64,000 nucleotides of DNA from Prorocentrum cordatum (GCA_963575745.1 CAUYUJ010003947.1:255151-319150); one strand, 5' to 3'; positions 51,628 to 61,816 are shown, numbered from the stretch's first letter. Numbers and translations are program-made. The notes: generated by a model not told the origin, from the sequence alone.

Positions 51628-52095
51628 AAGGCGATGCGGAAACTCGGCTTCGCTCGAGTCCAACGCAAAAGATGTATTAGGCTCCAAAGGCAATGCAATC
51701 GGAGACGCGAAACATGGTCTCGACGATTCGCTTGCAAAACCAGATTTAACTCTGAGAGAACGACGCTGCAAAGCATCGAATGATCGAGTGCCGCGCCGTC
51801 TAAGACGGCGCGAACTTTGCATTGGAGAGACAGAAGAATCGTGTGCAACATTGCCCGGGGACCGCGCGCTAGCAGCTGAGCTGCGGGCGAGGACAGAAGA
51901 GTCTAAACATGCAAAACGAGCGGTCCCCCCGCGCCCCAAAGGGAAGCGAAGGTTGGCGAACCTGTCGCGGAACTCGCCCTCGAAATCGGCAGGATTCTGA
52001 ATGAAAACAACTGTGTCTCCCACAGTGACCTTCCGTGCTGTCATGTCGGCGCGCGCGGCGCCTGGATCGGAAACGCTGTTGTGAGATTTAATCAA
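51562..52095 (-). pseudogene. LINE-1-like element, N-terminal continuation upstream of the endonuclease
   Basis: Same reading frame as the endonuclease, separated from it only by TAA 51562-51564. Contains SDPGAARADMTARKVTVGDT, VVFIQNPADFEGEFRDRFAN and a Ser/Arg-rich part (SSRRLRRRGTRSFDALQRRS), then enters the 13-residue repeats. The stop is a one-base change within a repeat unit: the other units have GAA at that codon. The frame begins at TTG overlapping the TGA of the frame upstream. Function of this part is unknown; it may bind RNA, given its basic character. Confidence 0.6.
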
Positions 52096-52472
52096 ATCGT
52101 CTCGGGCGGACCACCGCTCGACGCCGCAGCCCCACTCACCGGTGCAAAATCTGCACTCGGGGCACCCGGCGCGGCAGCGCTCGAAAACTCACCCGGCGGG
52201 GCGCCACCGCTACCACCGCCAGAAGCGGGAGCGGGAGACGGGGGCGGAGGCGTGCCCAGAGGCACAGCCGCGCCTGGGAAGGCTGGGACAGCTGGAAAAC
52301 CATGATCGGTACACATCACGTCGCTGTCGGTCCGAGCAGACTTCTTCGGAGGCGATGCCTTGGGATGAGACTCCACCAAGGCAGATTGAACAGCAGCTCG
52401 TCGATCGGCAAGACGACCGAGAACATTCGAAGTAGGAAAACCAGAACCAAACGCACCTGCTCCGGAGGCCAT
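52092..52472 (-). CDS. LINE-1-like element, first ORF (gag-like position)
   Basis: Starts at a true ATG (52470-52472) and ends TGA 52092-52094; 126 codons. Sequence: MASGAGAFGSGFPTSNVLGR, a basic part (HPKASPPKKSARTDSD), then Pro/Ala/Gly-rich to PPETI. No zinc knuckle or RRM is recognised. It lies where the RNA-binding ORF1 of LINE elements is expected. The downstream frame begins in a -1 overlap (ATTTGA). It could be a piece of a longer ORF1, since another basic frame (KKSPPKASDKASSTKSP) lies at about 52690-52740. Confidence 0.5.
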   Translation of the reverse strand: MASGAGAFGSGFPTSNVLGRLADRRAAVQSALVESHPKASPPKKSARTDSDVMCTDHGFPAVPAFPGAAVPLGTPPPPSPAPASGGGSGGAPPGEFSSAAAPGAPSADFAPVSGAAASSGGPPETI

Positions 52473-52870
52473 CGCTCGAGCTGGTGGATAGAGATGCTGG
52501 AAAGAAATCTTGATCCTTGCTCCTGCAGGTGCTCACAGAATGCGCTCGTGCAACTCACGGGTGAACACGATGCGCAGAAACCTGAACGTCCTTGAGCCTG
52601 AACGTCCTTGAGCCTGAATGTCTCCTGGTGCGTTCGTTTTTCCCGTTCTTCCCCAAGAGACGTTTTCCGAAATTCGCCTGTTGGTGATTTGGTCGAACTC
52701 GCTTTGTCCGAAGCCTTGGGCGGCGACTTCTTCGCGTAGGCCGACGGCCCTGCTTGTGAGAGTGGGGGAGAGCATCGCTCTCGACTCGGACGATGCATCC
52801 AAGGCTGGCGTAGCTTCGGACAGAGAAATTGATCTTGATCCAAACGGGGATATAAAGATATCAGACAGCG
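52473..52870 (-). other. Probable 5' part of the LINE
   Basis: Open on the minus strand from 52843 with Lys/Ser-rich sequence. Includes a direct duplication of CCTGAACGTCCTTGAG (52581-52612). The element's 5' end is not defined. Confidence 0.4.
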
Positions 52871-52984
52871 TTTACTCCAAATAGAGAGGAAGACAAGAGG
52901 TGGGCGAGAGGAGGATGGGAGGAGGAAGAAAGGGTTACGGGAGGAGCAAAATCAAGCAAACGCAAGCAAACAAGCGGAAGCAAG

Positions 52985-53112
52985 CAAGCGCAAGCGAGCA
53001 TAGGCATAGGCATAGGCATAGGCATAGGCATAGACATAGACATAGACATAGGCGCAGGCATAGGCGCAAGCATAGGAGTTAAAGGAGAGGCATAGGCATC
53101 GGCATAGCCATC
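52985..53112 (+). repeat. GCATAG hexanucleotide repeat
   Basis: About fifteen CATAGG/CATAGA/CATAGGCGCAGG units, preceded by CAAGCAAACAAGCGGAAGC. Confidence 0.9.
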
Positions 53113-54110
53113 GGAATCATGGGGGGGCATAAAAATTACATGGGGGCAACGGACGAATTAGTAGGGTTTGAATTAAAACTCCTACAGAGCAAGCCTGTTT
53201 GGATAACGATCCGCATCAACGTCGCCGGGGAAACAAGAATCCGTGATCCTGGGCCACAACCATCATTATTATGTTTATCCGTCTGGGCATGCGACGAGGC
53301 GAGGCGCGTCTGCAAACTGGTAGCGAACTAGATGGCCGCCAACAGGGCGCTCGCTTTGACGCCCACGTCAGTCAAATTGTGTTACTTGGCGTGTCGACGT
53401 GGAAATCGCAACGACTTCGTGTCCGAGGGATCCATGCTTCAAGAAACGATATGGCAGTTGGTATGCAAAAGGCAAGATCGGGCAGTGGGGCCTATACATA
53501 TCAACTCCCCCCATCGAAACCCGCCGTGGGCCTGGGAACGGACGGTCATGCATCCCTGGGCAAGCCAAAGAAGGGCGTGGGCGCCGTTCTTGGGTCCGCG
53601 ATGGGCCTGGCTAGTGACTTGAAATATGCGTGGTTCCTGCCGCCCTACAAGACGGCACAACTACCACGGATATGGGGAACATCATCGTCCATAACGGCTC
53701 TGACGTGCCCACTAGCTTAAAACTGCCTCGCGGCGCGCCCGCACATTTTATTTTCAAGGAGGTGACGAAATTGCTCGGCGTGACAGTGTGGATAACGCAC
53801 ACAGATGGAGTCCCGATCGGCATTGTGAGACAATTGTCTTACCCTGGAAAAACGCGTGACAAATCCCTTGCGCGTGGGGGCGCGAACGGCGCCCGTTGGG
53901 CGGGACAAATGGCGCATACGGCCGCAAACCGTGTTTTGATCTTGTTCTTACCGTTTTTCCGTCCCTTGTCCCCGTCATCCCTTTTCTTGTCCTCTTCCGG
54001 TTCAGCATCGTCTTCGCGGTCTTGACCTTATCATTCCTCCTCCCCTTCCCCTTCTTCACGCTGCGGGGCGGCCCCGAAAGTCAAAAAGTGAACACCGTTG
54101 CTAAACAAAG
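53113..54110 (+). other. Unrecognised coding-like region
   Basis: Several plus frames look protein-like in succession: 53119-53331 (FELKLLQSKPVWITIRINVA), 53332-53622 (ALALTPTSVKLCYLACRRGN, then SMLQETIWQLVCKR) and 53660-53860 (NIIVHNGSDVPTSLKLPRGA, then FIFKEVTKLLGVTVWITHTD). They overlap or change frame and no family is recognised. It may be a decayed gene or a retroelement 5' region. Confidence 0.25.
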
Positions 54111-54215
54111 AACGGTAAGATATTATCGGTGCCCGCTGGTACCGAGAGTGATACAACATGGCTACTGGTCTGCACTATCTGTGGTACGTTCACATTTGCC
54201 ATCACACACTTAAAT
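54111..54215. other. Short unique stretch
   Basis: No feature recognised. Confidence 0.4.
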
Positions 54216-54366
54216 ATATACACATATTTACCCACATATGTGTATCTATATGTATATATATAGTTTGGTATATGTATGTCTATGTTTTTGTATGTATGTA
54301 TATGTACATGCACGTATGTATGTATGCATGTATGTATGTATGTATGTATATATATGCATATACAAT
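54216..54366 (+). repeat. TATG/TATA microsatellite
   Basis: ATATACACAT, TGTATCTATATG and TATGTATGTATG units; the only long AT-rich simple repeat here. Confidence 0.9.
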
Positions 54367-55040
54367 GCAGGGAGGTGACGGTTGGGGATGGCTGTAACGT
54401 GGGACGGGCCGCTTCAACATGGGCATGCCTCGTTAACGTCCATCCTTTAGGGTCGTGCGCAGACGCAACATACGGAAATGGTGCCTGCTTGTAGGCATGT
54501 GCAGCAGCGGGGGGCATTATGCCGGATGGCAATGTGGAGAGTTTACCTAATCGTACGATCATCCCTGTGGCACCAACTGTCTTGCGGCGACTGGATCTGA
54601 TTTTGCCATGTTTTGGTGTGGATCGTGGTCTCCCTCCTTTCTGTGATGCCAGGGTTTAATCGCCTATTACAGAAAGAGGCGAACCTGGGGGAGGAAAGAG
54701 TAATGCAAGAGGTCGTTTGATGGACCGATCTGAAGCCGAGAACATTAAAATGATTCATGTCGTCTTACCTTGTTGGGTAGGGCCATTGCAATGCTTGGCC
54801 GTCGAAATGTATGGCCGGTGGAATAAGCTGTATATTTAGTTGTCAAGCTAGCGCTAGACCCCACTACAAGAACACCCGCGCATAAGACGCTGAACGGGAC
54901 AAGGCTTGATGCATCGGTGGTGGGGCGTCTCATGTATAGCTGCATAGCGTGCGGTCGCCCGAACCATTCTGAACTCATCTGGGGACCTGCCACACACTCA
55001 TCTGGAGGCCCCATGTGGGCTCGCTGATTTGGAGATCGTC
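54367..55040. other. No gene recognised
   Basis: Unique sequence. Short frames such as YSCIACGRPNHSELIWGPA (about 54939-54995) read like protein but have no assignable family. Confidence 0.35.
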
Positions 55041-55198
55041 TGATCCTTCTCGTCGTCGTCCTCGTCGTCCTCGTCGTCGTCGTCGTTGTCGTCGTCATCG
55101 TCCTCCTCCTCTTCCTCCTCGTCCTCCTCCTCCTCATCCTCCTCTTCCGCCTCCTATTCCTCCTCCTCCTCCTCCTCCTCCTTCTCTTCCTCCTCCTG
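55041..55198 (-). repeat. CGT/CCT trinucleotide array
   Basis: GTCGTCGTC, CTCGTCGTC and CCTCCTCCT units; GGA-type on the minus strand. Confidence 0.9.
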
Positions 55199-55486
55199 TG
55201 TCGTTGCTTAGCCTGCGACGCCGCGTCTGTTTCACCCAACATGCTGCCGTTCGCGCTAGCGCACCTTCGTTGGTCCGATGCTGCTGCCAGGGGGGTGCAA
55301 AATACAATGATCATTCTGAACTGGTCCGCGGAAGCCGACATTGTAATACGACATAAACACATCTGGTTCGTTCGCACCCACACTCTACGCAAACGGGAAC
55401 GCATCAACGGGAATATAATCATATAACAAACAAATATTGAAACGGTATTCTCTTAAAAGCCGAACGATATTTTTTTTGAACACTGA

Positions 55487-55655
55487 AGCGGATATCGCCA
55501 ACAACCGGAATGTATGGTCTTACGTGCCGAGCGGATGGCCCAAAATGCCAATACCGACAACTTCAACTTTTGAAGCGGATGGACACATCTCCCGAAACAG
55601 ATGAGTACAGCTATCGAAGCGGATGGCCTGAAGTACTACCGAGGAGGATGTGGAT
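55487..55655 (+). repeat. 22-bp minisatellite, left block
   Basis: About eight diverged units, for example CGAGCGGATGGCCCAAAATGC and GAAGCGGATGGACACATCTCCC. Same family as the block at 59929-60440. Confidence 0.8.
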
Positions 55656-56244
55656 GAGCTGTGGCGGCGGCAGGCGGGATCAACGCCTTTCAAATCCATG
55701 CTCCCTCGTGAATATTGGTTGCGACGGCGCACGCGACGATAATGTGTTCAGAAATCTGGGGCCTCTGGTTACCGGGCCACTTCTCTTATAGCACAAAGTA
55801 CTTCTTATTAGGACAAGGTAGCAAACAATAACAACACAATGTTGCGGCAACGCGAATAAGAGTCCCACGCTATTTCGCCCAAAATGGACCGAATGCCTAC
55901 CGCAACCTCGTCAAGCAGTCCGGGATGAACGACTCGGTGATCTTGCAGCGTCTAGAAAACGAACCGCCCCTTCCAGACCTAGACGCCGCTGCTAAGAGGA
56001 GCACCCAACGCTCCTGGTACCCACGAACCTTGCTCCGGCTCTCCCTTATCCCCCGCCTCCGGCTCCCCACGATACCCACTCCCAGCTCTGCCAAAACCTC
56101 CGCCACAAGACGAGGCCGGTGCCGCCGAAGCTGCGCCGCCACATGGCCCAGGGGCTCCGCTACCGAGCGAAGCCGACGCCGCTGACACTGCGCCAGATCC
56201 GAGAGGTGCGCTACAGCAACTTGGAGGATCGCAGCAAGATGGAG
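55656..56244 (+). other. Possible coding segments, uncharacterised
   Basis: 55855-56000 reads YFAQNGPNAYRNLVKQSGMN, then DSVILQRLENEPPLPDLDAA in one plus frame; 56119-56240 reads KLRRHMAQGLRYRAKPTPLT, then LRQIREVRYSNLEDRSKM in another. Both are unbiased and look like real protein, with a frame change between them. No family is recognised. Confidence 0.3.
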
Positions 56245-56362
56245 GGTATGAGGAGGAGGAGGAGGAGGAGGAGGAGGAGGAGGAGGAGGAGGGGAGGAGG
56301 AGGAGGAGGAGGAGGAAGAGGAGGAGGAGGAGGAGGAGGAGGAGAAGGAGGAGGAGGAGACA
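56245..56362 (+). repeat. GGA microsatellite
   Basis: GGAGGAGGA units ending in GGAGGAGGAGACATG. Confidence 0.95.
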
Positions 56363-56851
56363 TGTTGGCACGCAGGAGCCCCCACACATCGAAGACGAGA
56401 GTAACGACGGGGATTCCTGTCTCCCAGCCCCGCCCCTTTACCTGCGGCCTCAGGGGGGGGCACCGAACAACGATCCCGAGAGGCTCTTTCGGAATCCAAT
56501 TGTGTTCCGGCACATGCCTGGCAATTCAAATCATCCGTAGACTTAGAACCCAAAGGTTTAACTTATGGAAAAAGTCAAGACGTATTTTTTTCGTATTTTT
56601 CGGCCTCTAAGGGCGGCCGCCAGGCCCTGGGACCGCCAAACAACGACTCAAAATAAAAAACTGGTCCTGGAGAAAGGGTCGAGTCTTCCGGGGACCCCAC
56701 ATTGAAACGTCACGGCGTCGGATCTCTTGGAAGCCGAGCTGAAGATTCCAATCTGGACGACCCGAGAGCCTCCAAGGTGATTCTGGGGCCCACTGGGAAG
56801 AGCATTCCATATCGCCCTCACCGGATGGGAACGACTGCCCACTGAGGTCAC
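56363..56851. other. No gene recognised
   Basis: Unique sequence between the GGA array and the second retroelement. Confidence 0.4.
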
Positions 56852-57844
56852 GTGGAGGCTCATAGTCGTGGCGCCACGGATGCTGCTCCGACTGAGAGGG
56901 AGCGTTGGAGAAGAGGGCAAAATGAACTTTCACGATCGAATGCGACGCTTCTTGCGAGGAGGTTGGGAAAGCCTCCTATGAAAGGCCACGGTAGGACGAA
57001 TAACCGACGACATAATCATCGAATCCAACACGCTGCGCCGACAAATGCAGCAGCGAAACGACGCGAACAAGCGGAAACTAAAATTCGTCTCCCGGAGGTT
57101 TCTCGGGATCGTGTCCTTCTGACCTCCAACAGGCTCGCCCCAGGCACCCAAACCACACGCGACGAGATGAACGCAACTCGTCGAGTAGACCCCGAACCCG
57201 TCACGCCCGAAGCCTGGTTCTGCCGCCCCAACCAACCCCTTGATTTGGACCCTGTTTTTCTGACCGACGCTTTCCGCAATGCAGGGAAGGGATCAAAAAC
57301 TGATCTCGACGGCATGCGTTACGAATACCTCAGAGCTTTGAAGGACGACGACTCTGGGTTAGGACAATTCTGTCAAATGGCTCAGGCATTCGTCCGTGCA
57401 AATATCCCACGCGAAATTGCTGTGGCGTTGCCTTTCGGCCGGATGACAGCGCTCAAAAAGGATTCTGGGAAAGTACGGGGTATCGTTGCTGGATTTGTCT
57501 TAAGACGTGTGATATGCGATCGGTAACCAAATATTCTTATACTAAACTTATGTAGGCTTCGGCACCAAACGCAGGCTGGTACGGAAGCGGTGGCACAAAT
57601 CATACGACATGCGACGGACAACAACTCAGACACAGTAGTGGTTAGATTAGATTGGGTGGGGGCTTTTGATTATGAGAAGCGGGCATCCTTTTCATTCAAA
57701 TTACGGCGGGATTCAACGTTGGAGTTGCTTTTACCATTACCTGTATTTCATATGGTTACGAATCGCAGTTTTTGTGGACCGACGAGGAGAAGAACACGCA
57801 TGTGGTTACGCAAGCTGACGGGGGAGAACAAGGGTGGCCCCTGA
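56852..57844 (+). pseudogene. Second retroelement, RT fingers and palm start, with nonsense codon
   Basis: Non-LTR-type reverse transcriptase of a kind I associate with dinoflagellates. One plus frame holds PEPVTPEAWFCRPNQPLDLD, then KTDLDGMRYEYLRALKDDDS, ALPFGRMTALKKDSGKVRGI and VAGFVLRRVICDR. After an in-frame TAA (57524-57526) the same frame continues with LRHQTQAGTEAVAQIIRHAT and motif A-like VVVRLDWVGAFDYEKRASFS. It closes at TGA 57842-57844 just after GGP, where GDPLMPA-like sequence continues in another frame, consistent with loss of one C in a C-run. The start of the element is not recognised. Confidence 0.75.
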
Positions 57845-58081
57845 TGCCAGCTTGCTACGCCCTTGCTCAACACAACTGCCTGATTGTGGCGGTCGTGCCC
57901 CTCCTCCCTAACGAGCAAATTTAGTTTTCTGGAGAACTTGTACTTCAACACACGCAAAGCCCGGGCACGAGCAGCATTCGAGGAAGTCGCTGGAGCCGTC
58001 GAACGACACGCTGGATTCAGAATCCATCTGGGCAAATTGCAGTGTTGGTGTCAGGGAAGGGGGCCGCACCGCCAAACATAG
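57845..58081 (+). pseudogene. Second retroelement, palm end with altered catalytic motif
   Basis: LMPACYALAQHNCLIVAVV follows in a shifted frame. The original frame then resumes at FSFLENLYFNTRKARARAAF, then EEVAGAVERHAGFRIHLGKL. The position where RTs have the catalytic (Y/F)xDD reads F-L-E-N, so both Asp residues are replaced. This copy cannot encode an active RT. Confidence 0.7.
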
Positions 58082-58660
58082 CTGAGCTTGGGGATATAAT
58101 GTCGACGGCAGACAACGAACACAACACAGATGGCATGGTTATCTTCAGAACATCGCTGGGGAGCTTGGAATCCGTTTAGGCTTTTGTCCAAGAACGCTTG
58201 CAGAAAGAACAACGCTTACTCGATGAGATCACCCTCCTACGAGATCCACAAAAACAATTGGTCGTACTATCAATGCCGGGGGTCCCCAAAGTCAACCACA
58301 CAATCCGGACTCTTCGCTTGGCAGATCGCCAGTTTGCCGGGCCGACGCGGTGGCTTCGGCTGAAGGTCCGCACAAAAAGCTTCGGAACGGAGCGTATTGG
58401 GCATCTTGGATCGCAACGCTGCCGGTCATGCACACGACTGCCCCTGCAAAGGCGGCACGATTTTGCGGGAGCTGGAGCAGGGGCACGGTCCACACACATA
58501 CACACCATGTCTACAGATTTTGGTGGTGGCGCGGATGCGTTTGATGGAAAAAGGGGCGAATGGTTTACCGACGTGGGGCGATGCACTCGATGAGCCCCGA
58601 CCACCGCACAAGGGTGATGATCTGTACACGGCTGACTTCGACCGTGGATGATGTGTTGCA
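58075..58660 (+). pseudogene. Second retroelement, thumb and connection region, degraded
   Basis: NIAELGDIMSTADNEHNTDG, then MVIFRTSLGSLESV, an in-frame TAG (58177-58179), then QERLQKEQRLLDEITLLRD and VNHTIRTLRLADRQF. Further pieces AYWASWIATLPVMHTTAPAK (about 58390-58450) and LPTWGDALDEPRPPHKGDDL (about 58570-58630) occur in other frames. The order fits the family, so this is one continuous decayed gene. Confidence 0.6.
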
Positions 58661-59750
58661 TGTCTTTTTATCGAAACCCGCTTTCTCGAACACGTGGTTC
58701 AGCCATGCTGCGGCGAACTCGGCCGAGCTTCATTATTATCCCAACGGGGCGGGCCAGGGAGCGCGTGATGAAGGGCCATCCCCTCCGATCCCGCCTCCAC
58801 CGTGCGGTCTCTCTGTTTCCAGATCGCAGTTCGCAGACGTTTGCGTTGGGAGCGTCCGCTTCCAGGGTGTGCGCGTGTGCTGCAAGCCATGTCGGGTACC
58901 ACTGGATCAATGCGGTGACCTCGCGGCGGCACGCCACGGGTATGGGAGTCTGGCGAGACGTTCCGTTCAGTTGGAGAAAAAAGTGGATGCGCCTCCTATG
59001 GGAAGCAGAGGCACGGGTTCGCGAGCATGTCCTGTTGGTCGACATGGGCCTTGCGGGCATGAATCCCGCGGATGGCCAGAAGCTCGAACTCGTAGCGACA
59101 TGGCTGCCTATCGGCCATGGCGTGCCGCTCGCCGTCGCCGTTGCGGTGGTCTCGCCGTGTCATTTCACGCGGACGGTGCTATCTGGCAGAACGCTGGCAC
59201 GGTGCCTGGCGTATCCTTCGACCGAGCCTGGCGGCCTAAGTGTTCTGCACACTCAGACCTGGTGTACATCTCGATTGGGTCTATGGTAGTCGCCGCCATT
59301 GCGGCCGCGTGGATCGCGCCATCCGCTTGGCACGCCTCAGCAATGAGCTCCTTCACGCGATCGTCGGACGCCATGCCGTGAGGAGGTCCCCGACAACAAG
59401 CTGCTCTGGCCTCGACCGGCCGTGAAGGTTCTGAACCCGCATGGCAACGGACACCGTGACTGCTCTCGGGCACGAGCCCCGGCTGTGGCGCGAACTCGAA
59501 ACACAAACGAGCCTGCTTGCTCGCGCGAGCTGCGGCAGCTCGGGCAAGAACCATATGCCAGCGGCATCCCAGCCTCTCGTGCTGCCCGGCCGTGGAGACG
59601 CGGCGCTGGACCACGGTGCGCTCGCGGTGGCCAGGCGAGACGACAGACCATCCTAGCTATACTACGCTGGTGGGGGAGTGTAATGTTGGCTCCTGTGCGA
59701 GGCAGACGGCGGTGTGCCGCTGGAGGTGGACGTGTGGCTTGACGGCCACG
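58661..59750 (+). pseudogene. Second retroelement, C-terminal region, degraded
   Basis: WMMCCMSFYRNPLSRTRGS follows in the previous frame, then a region ending ADGQKLELVATWLPIGHGVP, LAVAVAVVSPCHFTRTV (about 59055-59185). Last pieces are RLWRELETQTSLLARASCG and RRQTILAILRWWGSVM. In related elements this part may hold a restriction-like endonuclease; I cannot confirm its active-site residues here, so that is inference. Confidence 0.45.
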
Positions 59751-59764
59751 CGTGAACCATGCCC

Positions 59765-59826
59765 CCTCTCCCCCCCTTCCTCGTCCTCCTCGTCCTCCTC
59801 CTCCTCCTCCTCCTCCTCCTCCTCTG
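59765..59826 (-). repeat. CCT microsatellite
   Basis: CCTCCTCCT units, GGA-type on the minus strand. Confidence 0.9.
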
Positions 59827-59928
59827 TGGCTGCTTAACCTGCCACTGGCCGACTCGATGTATGCGTGTTCCGTGGCTGGACTGCCGTGGCACTGTGTCAT
59901 AAACGCGCGGGTGGTAGGAACAAAAAAA

Positions 59929-60440
59929 ATGCCTATACAAATGGCCCGAGCTTTTGAAGCGGATTGCCCAAAATGCCGAGCTAACTGGTCGCAACAATTG
60001 AAACAAAGGACCCCTGGTCGGAACGGGATGGCCCCAAATACCGAAACGGGTCGCCTCGGACACCAAGCATCTTGTTTAATGTACTGAACTTGGTGGCCCT
60101 AAATACCGAAACAGAAGGCCCCAAACACTGGAACGGATGGTCTCGAGTACCGAAACGGACGGCTTCAAGTATCGAAACGGATGGCTTCCTGTACCAAAGC
60201 GGATGGCCTCAAGCACTAAGTGGATGGCCTCAAGTACCGAAGCGGATGGCTTGAAATACCGAAGCGGATGCATGCAAATACCGAGCCAAATGGCTACACA
60301 TACCGAAACGGATGCTGTCAGGTACCGAGGCGTGTGGGTTCAGGTGCCGAAGCGGATGTGCGTATATTGCAAAACACCGAAACCGATGTTCCGAGGTAGC
60401 GAAACGGATGGCCAGGTACCGAAAAAGATGCTTCTAATAA
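59929..60440 (+). repeat. 22-bp minisatellite, right block
   Basis: About 23 units of the type CGAAACGGATGGCTTCAAGTAC, mostly exactly 22 bp, with the centre (60100-60300) most regular. Confidence 0.9.
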
Positions 60441-60850
60441 TGTGAGAGCACCATGCCGAAAACGTGTTGCGCGACTTGCCGCCTCATGTCGAGGACCAAG
60501 ATGCTAGTAAAACATGTGGTTTCCACAACCCAATTTCCGGATGACCATCCCATGGGTTGGTCACCTGTGAGATCCGTTGCCGTCAGAGTGCCAGACGGAA
60601 AACGCGTTGGGTGGTAATGTGTCGCCTGATGTCAACGCCCAGAACGCACATGAAACCAATGCTTCTCACAACCAATTTTTTGGGTCGCCCACCCGTGGGT
60701 GGGTCACCTGTGATTTCATGTGATGTGAGAGCGACATGAAGAAACGTGCTGGACGACAATGTGTCGCCTCATGTCGAGGCCAGAATGCAAGTGAACGAAT
60801 TGGTTCCACCACCCAAGTTTCGGGTGAAAGCGCTGGTTGATGACAGCATG
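60441..60850 (+). repeat. 140-bp tandem repeat, three copies, with conserved palindrome
   Basis: Copies start near 60456, 60596 and 60735 (GAAAACGTGTTG..., GAAAACGCGTTGG..., GAAACGTGCTGG...), each with TGTCGCCTCATGTCGAGGCC-like sequence. The first two have near-palindromes GACCATCCCATGGGTTGGTC (60541-60560) and CGCCCACCCGTGGGTGGGTC (60687-60706), each followed by ACCTGTGA. Confidence 0.8.
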
Positions 60851-61243
60851 GCTGCACCATGGGAGCAGCTTCGGCCTGCATCCCAAGTTCCAAGTCCACA
60901 CGGCAAGGAATGGCTCAATGGGGCAGGTCCCGTGTCGCTCGAGACAGCCTGGTGCGCCTGTCTGCTCGCTCGAGCCCGCAGCAATGCTCTTTCGTTCCGA
61001 CCAAAATCCACTCGGGGGCGGCCACGAGGGGGGCGTCCAAGAGGGGGGGGGCCGCAAATCATGGCTGACTGGCGGCATGTGCGCGGCCCAGGTGGTGGGG
61101 GGGGGAGGGATGTAGTGAAAAAAAACGGGGCGCCGTGAAATCTGAGGAGACAACATGACCCACGCCATGATGTCTCCCTCCCAATAATCATCCCCCCCCC
61201 CCCCTTTGGGCGCCCCCGAAAAAAATCCACTCAACCCCGTCCC
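60851..61243. other. G- and C-run rich region
   Basis: Includes GGGGGGGGG (61042-61050), GTGGGGGGGGGAGGG (61093-61107) and a 12-base C-run (61192-61203). No gene recognised. Confidence 0.45.
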
Positions 61244-61816
61244 TTGGCCCCCCAAACCGGGACAGCAGACCTATCGGCTGCTTTGCTCCTGGCGCGCCAG
61301 GCGGGGACGACGAGGGGGGCGTACCCGAGTGCCAGACCGGCGGCAGACGAGGCCAAAGCGCGGACGAGCATGATTGCCGGACGGTGGGGATCGACCCAAA
61401 CAATGTTTTTCGCTTTCGTGTTGCTTTTGTCTCCCCTATTTTTTTGTCTTCCGTCCGCTTTTGCCGCAAAAAGAGGTCGACACCACGACGGCCCACGACA
61501 GGTCGCCCAAACACCGCTAATGGGTCGAGCCCTGCCGGACGGCCAGCCGTGGACTCCGCTTTTCCCCTCTGCCGTCCGCTACCGCGTCGACAACCTCAGC
61601 TCGAACGGGACCTTCTGCTTCAGCATCCTCATCCCGCCCCCGGAGCTGACGGGCAAATCGAGCACCTGCGCTCTGCCCCGCTCGCGGCATCGTGGTCCCG
61701 CGAGTCAGCCGCCCCGCACCCCCCTCGCGCCCGACCCGAGTGGTCCTCGCCGTCTGGTCTTCGAGCCACAGTGTGGGCCCGTGGCGGTCGGTCGGGACCA
61801 TCCAGGCCACCCCTGA
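61244..61816 (+). CDS. Hypothetical protein with a possible signal peptide
   Basis: 190 codons, ending in TGA at 61814-61816. From an internal ATG (61402) it begins MFFAFVLLLSPLFFCLPSAF followed by AAKRG, a typical signal peptide with an Ala-X-Ala-like cleavage site. After that comes a less biased part (VRYRVDNLSSNGTFCFSILI, PPPELTGKSSTCAL) and then a Pro/Arg-rich end. The N-terminal part before the hydrophobic stretch is unremarkable. An alternative frame (61384-61983) overlaps. Homology unknown; the T-rich DNA at 61400-61470 alone could produce a hydrophobic peptide by chance. Confidence 0.25.
   Translation: MAPQTGTADLSAALLLARQAGTTRGAYPSARPAADEAKARTSMIAGRWGSTQTMFFAFVLLLSPLFFCLPSAFAAKRGRHHDGPRQVAQTPLMGRALPDGQPWTPLFPSAVRYRVDNLSSNGTFCFSILIPPPELTGKSSTCALPRSRHRGPASQPPRTPLAPDPSGPRRLVFEPQCGPVAVGRDHPGHP

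Noticed and set aside
52985-53112. Telomeric repeat
   Set aside because: GCATAG units do not match known telomere motifs, and unique sequence lies on both sides.
55870-55890. Dinoflagellate spliced-leader-like sequence
   Set aside because: Only a short A/T-rich stretch resembles it; the diagnostic CCGTAGCCATTTTGGCTC string is absent from what I read.
57523-57555. 33-nt GT-AG intron in the second retroelement
   Set aside because: The segment is a multiple of three and aligns in length with expected RT residues; an in-frame TAA is the simpler reading, in a copy with other breaks.
59929-60440. CRISPR array (22-bp repeats)
   Set aside because: Units are contiguous without unique spacers, and the context is eukaryotic.
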